Source: an uncultured Dorea sp.
GTDB lineage: Bacteria; Bacillota; Clostridia; Lachnospirales; Lachnospiraceae
Assembly: GCA_934295165.1 (NCBI GenBank)
Contig: CAKRAT010000010.1
Location: 1 to 43,308, forward strand
Direction of reading: 5' to 3'
Length of the DNA stretch: 43,308 bases
The notes beneath the pieces were generated by a model, which saw only the letters and a list, made by a program, of their open reading frames with translations, made no database searches and was not told the origin of the DNA. The translations under genes and the position numbers were made by a program. Below are positions 1 through 7,585 of this stretch, piece after piece (the first letter of the stretch is position 1; every line of letters begins with the position of its first letter).

Positions 1-105
1 GATTTCGTAAAAGCATATGGTGTTGTTACACTCATCATCATCGGCTGCGGAATTATCATGTTAGCATTTACTAAGAAGTTTGACCAGATGGTTGAAGGTA
101 AATAA
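1..105 (+). CDS. C-terminal end of a membrane protein (probable transporter)
   Basis: Frame 1 is open from the first base of the window to a TAA at 103-105, giving 34 residues. They form one hydrophobic helix (VVTLIIIGCGIIMLAF) followed by a short charged tail ending in EGK. This is how many secondary transporters end (last transmembrane helix plus a cytoplasmic tail), but the fragment is too short to name a family. It runs towards the leuA operon and is closed by the bidirectional terminator just downstream, so it is a separate convergent transcription unit. Confidence 0.55.
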   Translation, partial: DFVKAYGVVTLIIIGCGIIMLAFTKKFDQMVEGK

Positions 106-124
106 TTTGTAAATTAAATACCGT

Positions 125-166
125 ACATAAAAAGAAGACTTGCAAAAGCAGGTCTTCTTTTTATGT
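125..166. terminator. bidirectional intrinsic terminator
   Basis: A perfect 15-bp inverted repeat (125-139 with 152-166, arm ending in AAAAAGAAGAC) encloses a 12-nt loop that itself contains TGC/GCA. The arms carry A runs on one side and T runs on the other, so it can stop transcription from both sides. It separates the convergent transporter end (plus) and the leuA/membrane-protein operon (minus). Confidence 0.85.
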
Positions 167-178
167 CTTAGCACTTTT

Positions 179-610
179 TTATTTTCTGCGGTAAGTTTTA
201 TTTCCCTTCCCGTAGCTTCTTCTCACTTGATTATTGTTCTTTTTATGTTTCTTTTTCGAACCGTTCTTTTTATTTCCCTTTGACTTATTATTATAGCCTT
301 TTACAGGAATTTCTTTCTTCTTTTCCAGAACATCTGCCTGATCTTCAAATGCGGGTTTCAAAAGGAATTCTGCACCGATTACAAAGCAGGCTGCCTGTAC
401 ACCAAGCTGTGTCATCTCCGCCCAGTCTCCAAGACTGGCAAAAACCGGATCCAAGACGCGGGCACCAAAAAGAATCATCAGTGTCAGTCCCGCATAGGTA
501 AACAGCGAATAAAACATCATCGTCTTTCCCGTGCCTTTATTCTGCCGCATGTAATAATATCCTGCGATAAAAATCACGCCGCCGATAATGACTAATATGT
601 AATTTAACAC
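179..610 (-). CDS. small membrane protein with basic Lys/Asn-rich tail
   Basis: A 143-residue protein of unknown family. The first ~85 residues hold three hydrophobic stretches (about 3-20, 31-50 and 68-85), consistent with a small integral membrane protein. The last ~40 residues are very basic and low in complexity, with runs of Lys, Asn and Gly, and are predicted disordered and cytosolic, perhaps binding RNA, DNA or acidic lipid. It starts 17 bp after the leuA stop codon and is followed by the terminator at 125-166, so it is very likely the last gene of the leuA transcript. No link to leucine metabolism can be read from its sequence. Confidence 0.7.
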   Translation of the reverse strand: MLNYILVIIGGVIFIAGYYYMRQNKGTGKTMMFYSLFTYAGLTLMILFGARVLDPVFASLGDWAEMTQLGVQAACFVIGAEFLLKPAFEDQADVLEKKKEIPVKGYNNKSKGNKKNGSKKKHKKNNNQVRRSYGKGNKTYRRK

Positions 611-627
611 TTCCGCTTTCTCCTTTA

Positions 628-2616
628 CTATTTCTGATTTCTGAACTGCATCGGGGTCATATCATACGCCTTCTTAAACAGGCGGTTGAAATGCTCTACA
701 TTCTGATAACCGACTGACATTGCGATATTCTCAACTGTCATATTGCTGCTCTTAAGCAGGGCTTTCGCCTTCTTCATGCGGATCTTCTTCACCAGATCGC
801 CAAACGTCATTCCTGATTTTTCTTTGATGTATTTTGACAGATATGGTTTGGATAAGAAGAATTTCTCAGCCAGGTCATCCAGCGTGATATCAATATAATT
901 TGCCTGCACATAATTCATGATCTCGATCATTCTTGCATCTGTACACGCATCGGCACTTCCGAGTTCTTCAATCTTATTCACCGCAACGATCAACGCTTCA
1001 ATAGATGCCCTGATGATATCCGGATCGATTCCTACGCCCCAGAATGTCTTTCCTTTGCAGATGATTCCCACATAAGCCACAGCCTTTGAAGAAGAACCTT
1101 TCGTAAGGGAGTGTTCCTCATAGAAGGATAATTCATAGCTGATATTGAAATATTGCTTAATCGCATTACTTACTGCATCCAGACGTCCGTTTCCGATCGA
1201 AGTGATCACTTTGCTCTCACCTGCATGATTGATTGTCACTTCTGCAGTGATTCCGTCTACCTGTTTAAAATGACACTCATCAATATGGAAGATGGATTTC
1301 GTATTAATATAATGATCAGAGAAGATCTGGTATACCCAGTCTGGTGTCAGCTCTTTGTGAGCCTTATCCGACACATCTTTTACCATATAGCCTACTTCTT
1401 CACGCATTGCTTTTGGAAGATTGATTCCATGGCTGTGCATTAAGATGTAGTTTACGCCGCCCTTACCGGACTGGCTGTTGATACGGATAACGTCTGAGTC
1501 ATATTCTCTTCCGACATCCTTCGGATCAATCGGCAGATATGGAACCGTCCATTTATCACATTTCTTCTCATCTCTCCATGCCATACCTTTTGCGATTGCA
1601 TCCTGGTGTGATCCGGAAAATGCAGTAAATACCAGATCTCCTGAATATGGCTGACGGTCATATACCTGCATTCTTGTCAGGCGCTCATATGTCTCACGGA
1701 TCTTTCTCATATTCGAGAAATCCAGTCCAGGATCTACGCCCTGGGAATACATATTCATACCAAGTGTAATGATGTCTACATTACCGGTACGTTCCCCATT
1801 TCCAAATAATGTACCCTCGATACGGTCTGCACCCGCAAGGATACCAAGCTCTGCCGTTGCCACACCGCATCCTCTGTCGTTATGCGGGTGAAGAGAAAGC
1901 ACTACATTCTCTCTATATTTCAGATGCTTATGTACATATTCTAACTGGCATGCAAATGTATGAGGCATTGCATTCTCTACAGTTGTAGGAATGTTGATAA
2001 TTGCCTTATTGTCAGCTGTCGGCTGCCATACATCCAGAACAGCATTACATACTTCTACGGCATAGTCCACTTCTGTTCCATGGAAACTCTCCGGACTGTA
2101 CTCGAATGTAAAGTTTCCGTCTGTCTCATTTGCCAGCTCCAGAAGTAATTTTGCTCCATCAATTGCAAGCTGTTTTACCTGCTCTTTGTCTTTTCTGAAC
2201 ACCTGTTCACGCTGTGCAACAGATGTCGAATTATACAAATGAATCACTGCATGAGGTGCACCCTTTACTGCTTCAAACGTTCTCTTGATGATATGTTCTC
2301 TTGCCTGTGTCAGAACCTGAACCGTTACATCATTCGGAATCATATCCTTTTCAATCAGAGTTCTCATGAACTGATACTCTGTCTCAGAAGCTGCCGGGAA
2401 TCCAACCTCGATCTCCTTGAACCCGATGTCTACCAGCATCTGGAAGAACTCCAGCTTTTCATCCAGACTCATTGGCTCGATCAGCGCCTGGTTACCATCT
2501 CTTAAGTCTACGCTGCACCATTCCGGCGGCTGTTCTACAGAATCTTTTTCCGCCCAGTCATATGTGACCTCCGGCGGCATGAAATAACTTTTCTCATATT
2601 TCTGATAATTCTTCAT
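628..2616 (-). CDS. leuA: 2-isopropylmalate synthase fused to an AraC/XylS-type DNA-binding domain
   Basis: Residues 1 to about 555 are a class II 2-isopropylmalate synthase, which condenses acetyl-CoA with 2-oxoisovalerate as the first committed step of leucine synthesis. Visible motifs are VDLRDGNQ near residue 36 (catalytic Arg-Asp), the metal-binding LHPHNDRG, and GNGERTGN. The C-terminal part (~430-545) corresponds to the leucine-sensing allosteric region, with a GSSSKAVAYV segment. Residues ~559-662 are unrelated to the synthase: they match a complete AraC/XylS double helix-turn-helix (YVQANY..ITLDDLAEKFFLSKPYLSKYIKEKSG, written here with its first helix shortened, then MTVENIAMSVGYQNVEHFNRLFKKA). 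Usual LeuA proteins of this class are ~550-600 aa and lack this. An AGGAGAGG site lies 9 bases before the ATG. A leucine-responsive enzyme-regulator is an inference. Confidence 0.9.
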   Translation of the reverse strand: MKNYQKYEKSYFMPPEVTYDWAEKDSVEQPPEWCSVDLRDGNQALIEPMSLDEKLEFFQMLVDIGFKEIEVGFPAASETEYQFMRTLIEKDMIPNDVTVQVLTQAREHIIKRTFEAVKGAPHAVIHLYNSTSVAQREQVFRKDKEQVKQLAIDGAKLLLELANETDGNFTFEYSPESFHGTEVDYAVEVCNAVLDVWQPTADNKAIINIPTTVENAMPHTFACQLEYVHKHLKYRENVVLSLHPHNDRGCGVATAELGILAGADRIEGTLFGNGERTGNVDIITLGMNMYSQGVDPGLDFSNMRKIRETYERLTRMQVYDRQPYSGDLVFTAFSGSHQDAIAKGMAWRDEKKCDKWTVPYLPIDPKDVGREYDSDVIRINSQSGKGGVNYILMHSHGINLPKAMREEVGYMVKDVSDKAHKELTPDWVYQIFSDHYINTKSIFHIDECHFKQVDGITAEVTINHAGESKVITSIGNGRLDAVSNAIKQYFNISYELSFYEEHSLTKGSSSKAVAYVGIICKGKTFWGVGIDPDIIRASIEALIVAVNKIEELGSADACTDARMIEIMNYVQANYIDITLDDLAEKFFLSKPYLSKYIKEKSGMTFGDLVKKIRMKKAKALLKSSNMTVENIAMSVGYQNVEHFNRLFKKAYDMTPMQFRNQK

Positions 2617-2793
2617 AATACAAAACCTCTCCTTTTACCCAATATTTTAACTCCTATCATTGTCGTGCAATTTCATCCTGCTTCATGTTCCGAAGTCATC
2701 CACAGAACCTTTTCTTGCATCTTATTGCAATAATAATCATCAATTTCGTTGTTCATTTTTAACACTTTTATATTCTAACATATCCACAAGCAA

Positions 2794-2824
2794 AAGGGAA
2801 GCGATAAATTTAATCACTTCCCTT
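2794..2824 (-). terminator. intrinsic terminator of the symporter gene
   Basis: On the minus strand an AAGGGAAGTGAT arm pairs with ATCGCTTCCCTT (one mismatch) around a short AT loop and is followed by TTTTGCTT. It lies 40 bp after the symporter stop codon and separates that gene from leuA, whose own leader starts just downstream. Confidence 0.75.
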
Positions 2825-2863
2825 GATGTTTTTTAATATATTCGATTTTTCAGATTATTGCAG

Positions 2864-4393
2864 TTAATTTTGTTCCAGAGACCGTTTTTTAGTGATTACA
2901 ACCTTTTCGTCATAGCAGGTAAAGATCTCATCTACCTTCTCTTTCTGAAGCTTCGGTGTGATGACACTTACCACCGGTACAACCACCAGCCCTGCAATCA
3001 TCGCAACTGCTCCCGCATTGATTGGTGAGGCAATGAAATGGAAAAACAAATTCAAAACCGTGATTCCAACTCCTGCCGCAAAGCTTGCCCATACAGCAGC
3101 TCTTGTTACGCCCTTCCAGTACAGACCATACATAAACGGAGCCAGGAACGCCCCTGCCAGTGCTCCCCAGGAGATTCCCATGAGCTGTGCAATAAATGTC
3201 GGAGGATCCATTGCAATTACCACCGATAAGACGATGAAGAACACTACCATCACCTGCATCGTGCGTACCTGTTTCTTCTCGCTCATATCTTTCATCACAT
3301 TATCTTTCAGGAAATCCAGTGTCAACGTTGAGCTGGATGTCAGTACCAGCGATGCCAGTGTAGACATTGAAGCAGATAATACCAGTACTACAACGATTCC
3401 GATCAGAATATCCGGCAGTGTCGATAACATATGCGGAATAATTCCGTCAAAGATCATATTGCCCGCCTCATCATGCAGTTCTGGTGCATCGAATAATCTA
3501 CCAAATCCTCCAAGGAAATAGCATCCTCCGGAGATCACAATTGCAAACAAGGTAGAAATAACCGTTCCGGTATTAATTGATTTCTCATCTTTGATCGCAT
3601 AGAATTTTCCGACCATCTGCGGAAGTCCCCATGTTCCAAGAGAAGTAAGGATTACAACTCCCAGAAGATTTAACGGATCCGGCCCAAAGAACGAGGTAAA
3701 TGCTCCCGGCTGTCCCATTGTAACCGGCACATCACTTGGAATCTCTGCCATCGTCTTAATTGCCTGGATGAATCCCCCCTGTCCGTTTAGCACAGCCAGA
3801 ATTACAGCTACGATACCGCCTAACATAATGATCCCCTGAATGAAGTCATTGATCGCAGTTGCCATGTAACCGCCAAGGATTACATAAATTCCTGTAAATA
3901 CTGCCATCCCGATAACGCAGTATTTATATGGAATATTGAATGCCATTCCAAACAGCCTGGACAATCCATTGTATACAGATGCCGTATACGGAACCAGGAA
4001 AATGAATACAATCGCTGAAGCAGTAATCTTCAAAGCTTTACTTCCGTATCTTTCTCCAAAGAAATCCGGCATCGTCTTAGAATTCAGATGTTGCGTCATA
4101 ACCTTTGTACGTCTTCCGAGTACCACCCATGCCAGCAGACTTCCGATGATTGCATTCCCAAGTCCGATCCACGTGGAAGCAAGACCGTATTTCCATCCAA
4201 ACTGTCCTGCATATCCTACGAATACAACTGCGGAGAAATATGACGTTCCATACGCAAATGCTGTAAGCCAGGGACCTACCGATCTTCCTCCCAATACATA
4301 ACCGTCTACGCTTGTCGCATGCTTTCTTGCATAGATGCCGACTGATACCATAATTGCAAAAAATATCACCAGCATCAATAATTTCATCGCCAT
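2864..4393 (-). CDS. sodium:solute symporter (SSS family, PutP-like)
   Basis: A 509-residue integral membrane protein with about 13 hydrophobic helices, the usual size of the solute:sodium symporter family (proline, pantothenate and other carriers). Family-typical segments are the GGRSVGPWLTAFAYGTSYFSA loop after helix 1 (residues ~35-55), the GGYMATAINDFIQGIIM segment near 170-190, and STLASLVLTSSSTL near residue 340. The substrate cannot be fixed: proline, another amino acid or a small carboxylate are all possible. It is a single-gene unit with its own promoter at 4494-4523, a perfect palindrome in the leader at 4450-4476, and a terminator at 2794-2824. The ATG follows a GAGGAG ribosome site. 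Confidence 0.85.
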   Translation of the reverse strand: MAMKLLMLVIFFAIMVSVGIYARKHATSVDGYVLGGRSVGPWLTAFAYGTSYFSAVVFVGYAGQFGWKYGLASTWIGLGNAIIGSLLAWVVLGRRTKVMTQHLNSKTMPDFFGERYGSKALKITASAIVFIFLVPYTASVYNGLSRLFGMAFNIPYKYCVIGMAVFTGIYVILGGYMATAINDFIQGIIMLGGIVAVILAVLNGQGGFIQAIKTMAEIPSDVPVTMGQPGAFTSFFGPDPLNLLGVVILTSLGTWGLPQMVGKFYAIKDEKSINTGTVISTLFAIVISGGCYFLGGFGRLFDAPELHDEAGNMIFDGIIPHMLSTLPDILIGIVVVLVLSASMSTLASLVLTSSSTLTLDFLKDNVMKDMSEKKQVRTMQVMVVFFIVLSVVIAMDPPTFIAQLMGISWGALAGAFLAPFMYGLYWKGVTRAAVWASFAAGVGITVLNLFFHFIASPINAGAVAMIAGLVVVPVVSVITPKLQKEKVDEIFTCYDEKVVITKKRSLEQN

Positions 4394-4449
4394 AATTTTT
4401 CTCCTCTACTTTCTCATTTTCCTTTTTTGTAATCCCAACTTTGCTAATT

Positions 4450-4476
4450 TACTTTAAAGCGTTGCGCTTTAAAGTA
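4450..4476. promoter_or_regulatory. perfect palindrome in the symporter leader (candidate operator)
   Basis: Two exact 12-bp arms (TACTTTAAAGCG and its complement) flank a 3-base spacer. The element sits about 10 bases downstream of the predicted transcription start and 57-83 bases ahead of the symporter ATG. It has no T tract, so it is not a terminator. A repressor site (roadblock) or an mRNA hairpin are the alternatives. Confidence 0.6.
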
Positions 4477-4493
4477 TTAAAGTTTGTATTGTT

Positions 4494-4523
4494 AGATTAG
4501 CACAGTTGATACGCTGTTGTCAA
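4494..4523 (-). promoter_or_regulatory. sigma-70 type promoter of the symporter gene
   Basis: On the minus strand TTGACA (4518-4523) and TAATCT (4494-4499) are 18 bases apart, and the -10 is preceded by TGC, an extended -10. Predicted start of transcription is near 4487, immediately ahead of the palindrome at 4450-4476. Confidence 0.7.
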
Positions 4524-4588
4524 CAACATTTTTCAATCTTCGGAATTTATTAGCACCGGCTCTCTCCTGCACACTTTGGTATAAAGAA

Positions 4589-4632
4589 AAAAACAGCTGC
4601 ATAACTCCTGTTCGAAGTTCTCAGCTGTTTTT
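4589..4632 (-). terminator. intrinsic terminator of mgsA
   Basis: AAAAACAGCTG pairs exactly with CAGCTGTTTTT around a loop that also has internal complementarity, followed on the minus strand by a T run. It lies 20 bp past the mgsA stop. The A run on the other side may also let it act on plus-strand transcripts. Confidence 0.8.
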
Positions 4633-4652
4633 ATCCATCTTTTATTTTCCGT

Positions 4653-5129
4653 CTATTTCATTTTTTCTACTCTGTCCTGAATGGTCTTATTGAAGTTCTC
4701 TACTTTTCTCTCATATGTAGAATTCATAAATTCAGACTTCAGCATAAAATCTGCCGTAGCCAGATTATTGGCCGTCGGAATGTCGTAAAGAACTGCGATA
4801 CGTGACAACGCTCTTACATCCGGGTCATGTGGCTGTGCCTCTAACGGATCCCATAGGAAGATCATAAAATCAATCTGTCCCTCTACAATCTTTGCTCCAA
4901 CCTGCTGATCTCCTCCGAGCGGGCCGCTGTTATAGCCTTTTACAGGCAGACCTGTCTTCTCTGCGATCAGACGCGCTGTCGTACCCGTACCACATAAGAA
5001 ATGTCCCTTTAAGATCTCCTTGTTCTTATCGCACCACTCAATCAGCTCTTTTTTCTTGCCGTCATGAGCAACCAGTGCGATATGTTTTGCTTTTCCGATT
5101 TCAAATGTCACAAAATTATCTTTTAACAT
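4653..5129 (-). CDS. mgsA: methylglyoxal synthase
   Basis: A 158-residue cytosolic enzyme that converts dihydroxyacetone phosphate to methylglyoxal and phosphate, a bypass of lower glycolysis. All residues known from the E. coli enzyme are present with a constant offset of +3: Asp23 (LVAHDGKK), the phosphate-binding TGTT loop, Asp74 in GPLGGDQQ, Asp94 in WDPLEAQ, His101 and Asp104 in PHDPDV. Length and order are normal, so it should be active. It is a single-gene unit with a near-consensus promoter (5192-5220) and an intrinsic terminator, separate from the polysaccharide-signalling operon upstream. Confidence 0.95.
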   Translation of the reverse strand: MLKDNFVTFEIGKAKHIALVAHDGKKKELIEWCDKNKEILKGHFLCGTGTTARLIAEKTGLPVKGYNSGPLGGDQQVGAKIVEGQIDFMIFLWDPLEAQPHDPDVRALSRIAVLYDIPTANNLATADFMLKSEFMNSTYERKVENFNKTIQDRVEKMK

Positions 5130-5191
5130 CTGCCAGATTCTCCTCTCTTTATTATTGCGTTCTGCAACAAATATATTTTCAATATATATTT

Positions 5192-5220
5192 ATAATAAAG
5201 TGCATTTTACCATCTGTCAA
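5192..5220 (-). promoter_or_regulatory. sigma-70 type promoter of mgsA
   Basis: TTGACA (5215-5220) and TATTAT (5192-5197) on the minus strand with the ideal 17-base spacing, 62 bases ahead of the mgsA ATG. It lies just downstream of the BY-kinase stop, so mgsA need not depend on that operon. Confidence 0.8.
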
Positions 5221-5310
5221 CTTAATAAATATGACATCCGCTTCGTCCATGCTCTTTCACATAATAAAGCACCTTATCCGCCGACAGCTTTTGATTCCTT
5301 TGCGGTCAGA

Positions 5311-6075
5311 CTATTTCAGATTCTCCTTAATCTGTCTGGTGAAATTCTCATCCGAGATTCCTTTGTTCCCGGTCGTTTCCCCATAATATTTTCCATAGTT
5401 TTTACCATAATATTTTCCATAATAACGGCTGTAATAATGTCCGTTCATCTTTCTGTCCACCTTATTCAGAACAACTCCCAGAACCGGGCAGCCTGCATTT
5501 TCCAGACTGGTCTTTACATTTTGTGCCAGACGGTATTTGATTGCTCCTGATTCCAGAACCATGATTGCCCCGTCGCTGTGCTCCGCAACAATTGCGCCAT
5601 CAACAACCATTCCAAGCGGTGCACTGTCAATGATAATATAATCATACAGTGTGCGGAGATATTCCAGTGTCTGCTTAAAACGTTCACCAGACAACAGCTC
5701 TGTCGGATTCGGTGCGTACGGTCCGGAAAAGATTATATGAAGTCCCGGAATATTCGTAGAATAAACCACTTCGGACAAATTACTCTGTCCGGAAAGGAAA
5801 TGTGTCATTCCTTTCTCAATATTGGTTGCCTGCAGTCTGGATGCAAGTACGGATTTTCTGATATCTGCATCAATCACAAGCACCTTTTTCTTAATCTCTG
5901 CCAGTGAAGCGGCGAGTCTGATAGAAGTCTGGGATTTTCCTTCTCCCATTACAGCGCTTGTAACCATGATAACTTTCTTATCATCCCCACAGAACAGCAC
6001 GTTCGTTCTCAACGTCTTAAACTCTTCTGTCATCGCATAACTCATAGGTTCTAACTGTATTCTTGTTTTTTTCAT
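5311..6075 (-). CDS. cpsD: BY-type tyrosine kinase (CpsD/CapB/Wze family)
   Basis: A 254-residue cytoplasmic bacterial tyrosine kinase. Seen motifs: Walker A with GEGKS at residues 44-48, Walker A' VLVIDADIR at 66-73, Walker B IIIDSAPLG near 145-154, and a C-terminal tyrosine cluster (about 213-233) made of repeated YYGK units, the autophosphorylation tail. In Firmicutes such kinases need the cytoplasmic tail of a separate Wzz-like membrane protein for activity; that partner is the first gene of the same operon (9317-10024). Start codon overlaps the phosphatase stop by 4 bp (ATGA), so the two are translationally coupled. It probably controls length or attachment of a cell-surface polymer, but no glycosyltransferase is nearby to say which. 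Confidence 0.9.
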   Translation of the reverse strand: MKKTRIQLEPMSYAMTEEFKTLRTNVLFCGDDKKVIMVTSAVMGEGKSQTSIRLAASLAEIKKKVLVIDADIRKSVLASRLQATNIEKGMTHFLSGQSNLSEVVYSTNIPGLHIIFSGPYAPNPTELLSGERFKQTLEYLRTLYDYIIIDSAPLGMVVDGAIVAEHSDGAIMVLESGAIKYRLAQNVKTSLENAGCPVLGVVLNKVDRKMNGHYYSRYYGKYYGKNYGKYYGETTGNKGISDENFTRQIKENLK

Positions 6076-6809
6076 ATGTATCTGTTTTCTCCTCTTTCAC
6101 CTGTTATTTTTGAAGGATTGATTACAAAAATTCTTTCCGCTGTACGGCTGCCCCATTTCCTCTCCACATAATCTGCACATTCCCGTAATCTTGACGGTCT
6201 CTCTTTCAGATCATGTGCATCCGAAGCAATAAAATCTATCTCTTCTTTTTTCATAAGTTTCTTGCAAAACCTTCTTATCTTCCATCCCTCAATGCCAAGC
6301 AATGCATCTGCATTCACCTGGATCATTGCTCCCTGATCAATCAGTTCCGCCACATATTCCGAATGGCTCACGATCGCCGGATACCGTTCTATGTGTGCAA
6401 TAATAGGTTTAAACCCACCCGTGACCAGTTCATATATTGTATTATGAATCTTCCTGTAATTATCCATGGAAGAAAATTCCACAAGGACATAACGGCTGCC
6501 CGCCAGTGCCGGGCGTCTGCCATGCTTCAGATCTTCCAGCATCTCTCCGTCTCTGTGGTACTCACACCCCAGCCAGGCCTGTATTCCCTTCTGTCCGATT
6601 CCTTCCGCATACTTTTTCAGCAGCTGATATTTACACTCTATTTCTTCCATTGATGGCTCGAACATTCCCTTACGGTAATGTGGTGTCACGATAATCCTGC
6701 GGACTCCATCCCTGTACATCCGGTTCAGCATCACCCGCATGATTCTTTCACTCTGTGCCCCATCATCTACCTCCGGCAGAACATGACAATGAATATCTGT
6801 TAAAATCAT
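6072..6809 (-). CDS. cpsB: PHP-family protein-tyrosine phosphatase (CpsB/Wzb type)
   Basis: A 245-residue manganese-dependent phosphotyrosine phosphatase of the PHP fold, which dephosphorylates the BY-kinase encoded directly after it. Metal ligands visible are DIHCH at residues 5-9, EVDDGA, TPHY near 43, the GCEYH segment near 84, IAHIERYP and SDAHD near the end. Length is standard. The start follows a short leader after the terminator at 6833-6871, so expression depends on read-through or on a weak promoter within that gap. Confidence 0.9.
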   Translation of the reverse strand: MILTDIHCHVLPEVDDGAQSERIMRVMLNRMYRDGVRRIIVTPHYRKGMFEPSMEEIECKYQLLKKYAEGIGQKGIQAWLGCEYHRDGEMLEDLKHGRRPALAGSRYVLVEFSSMDNYRKIHNTIYELVTGGFKPIIAHIERYPAIVSHSEYVAELIDQGAMIQVNADALLGIEGWKIRRFCKKLMKKEEIDFIASDAHDLKERPSRLRECADYVERKWGSRTAERIFVINPSKITGERGENRYI

Positions 6810-6832
6810 CTATATACCTCAGCAGTCATAAC

Positions 6833-6871
6833 GAAAAAAACTCTTTCTGAAACATTCCATCCCAGAAAGAG
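6833..6871 (-). terminator. intrinsic terminator inside the surface-signalling operon
   Basis: CTCTTTCTG (6841-6849) pairs exactly with CAGAAAGAG (6863-6871); on the minus strand a run of seven T follows. It lies between the sortase-substrate gene and cpsB, and probably sets a lower level of the phosphatase and kinase than of the sortase substrate. Confidence 0.85.
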
Positions 6872-6897
6872 AATTTCCCAACATTGATCAATCTGTA

Positions 6898-7515
6898 TTA
6901 TCTTACTTCTCTTTTACGAAGACAGTAAATTCCACCAATCATTAATACAACAGCTGCAGCTGCCATAGCAGGAATTGTTGTTGTCTCTCCTGTTTTCGGA
7001 GATACCTTTCCTGTAGAACCTGCTGCCGTGCTCTTGTCCACTACAAATGCAACACATTTTAACTGGTCGGCATTTGCAAATGTTACAGTAATCGTACCAT
7101 TGCCTGCTACACAGTCTAATACAACCCATTCGCCATTCACATAAGCAAGAACTGCCATATGTGCACCTGCAACAACTCCCGGCACGCTGAATGTCAGTGT
7201 AATAGGATATGTAACATCTGACTGATCAAGCGTTATAGAACGTACATCTACGACTTCCATTCCGGCATAATAGTTCGCACCAAGAACAGCTTTCAGTCCT
7301 TCTACACTCTGAATTGATGCAATTGCTGAATTATAGCTGGCATCTGGCTGTCCCAAAGAAAAAGTAAGTGCTCTTCCATTGGCATCTTTTCCAGACTGTG
7401 CTTTTACTACACCATTCACAGTCGGACTATTTGCTGCAAATGCGGTAACGCCCATTGCCAGAATCATGACTGCGGCCATCATAACGCATACAATCTTCTT
7501 CACGTTCTTTCTCAT
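6898..7515 (-). CDS. small sortase-anchored surface protein (SPKTG motif)
   Basis: A secreted protein of 205 residues counted from the ATG at 7515. That start is preferred over the upstream ATG at 7530 because the GGAGGG ribosome site lies between the two. It has a classic signal peptide (basic MRKNVKK, hydrophobic core, cleavage near AFAAN), a beta-rich domain of ~130 residues without cysteines, then SPKTGE, a transmembrane segment and the basic tail RKREVR. This is a cell-wall sorting signal in which SPKTG replaces LPXTG. The only sortase in the window is the class B enzyme two genes upstream in the same operon, so this is its probable substrate; class B enzymes often prefer NPxT-like signals, so the pairing is inference. 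Followed by a strong terminator. Confidence 0.8.
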   Translation of the reverse strand: MRKNVKKIVCVMMAAVMILAMGVTAFAANSPTVNGVVKAQSGKDANGRALTFSLGQPDASYNSAIASIQSVEGLKAVLGANYYAGMEVVDVRSITLDQSDVTYPITLTFSVPGVVAGAHMAVLAYVNGEWVVLDCVAGNGTITVTFANADQLKCVAFVVDKSTAAGSTGKVSPKTGETTTIPAMAAAAVVLMIGGIYCLRKREVR

Positions 7516-7585
7516 TGCCTGTCCCTCCATTTTCTTATTTTTGTATCTGAAAATTAATCCAGCCTACCTATCGTTATTCATTATA

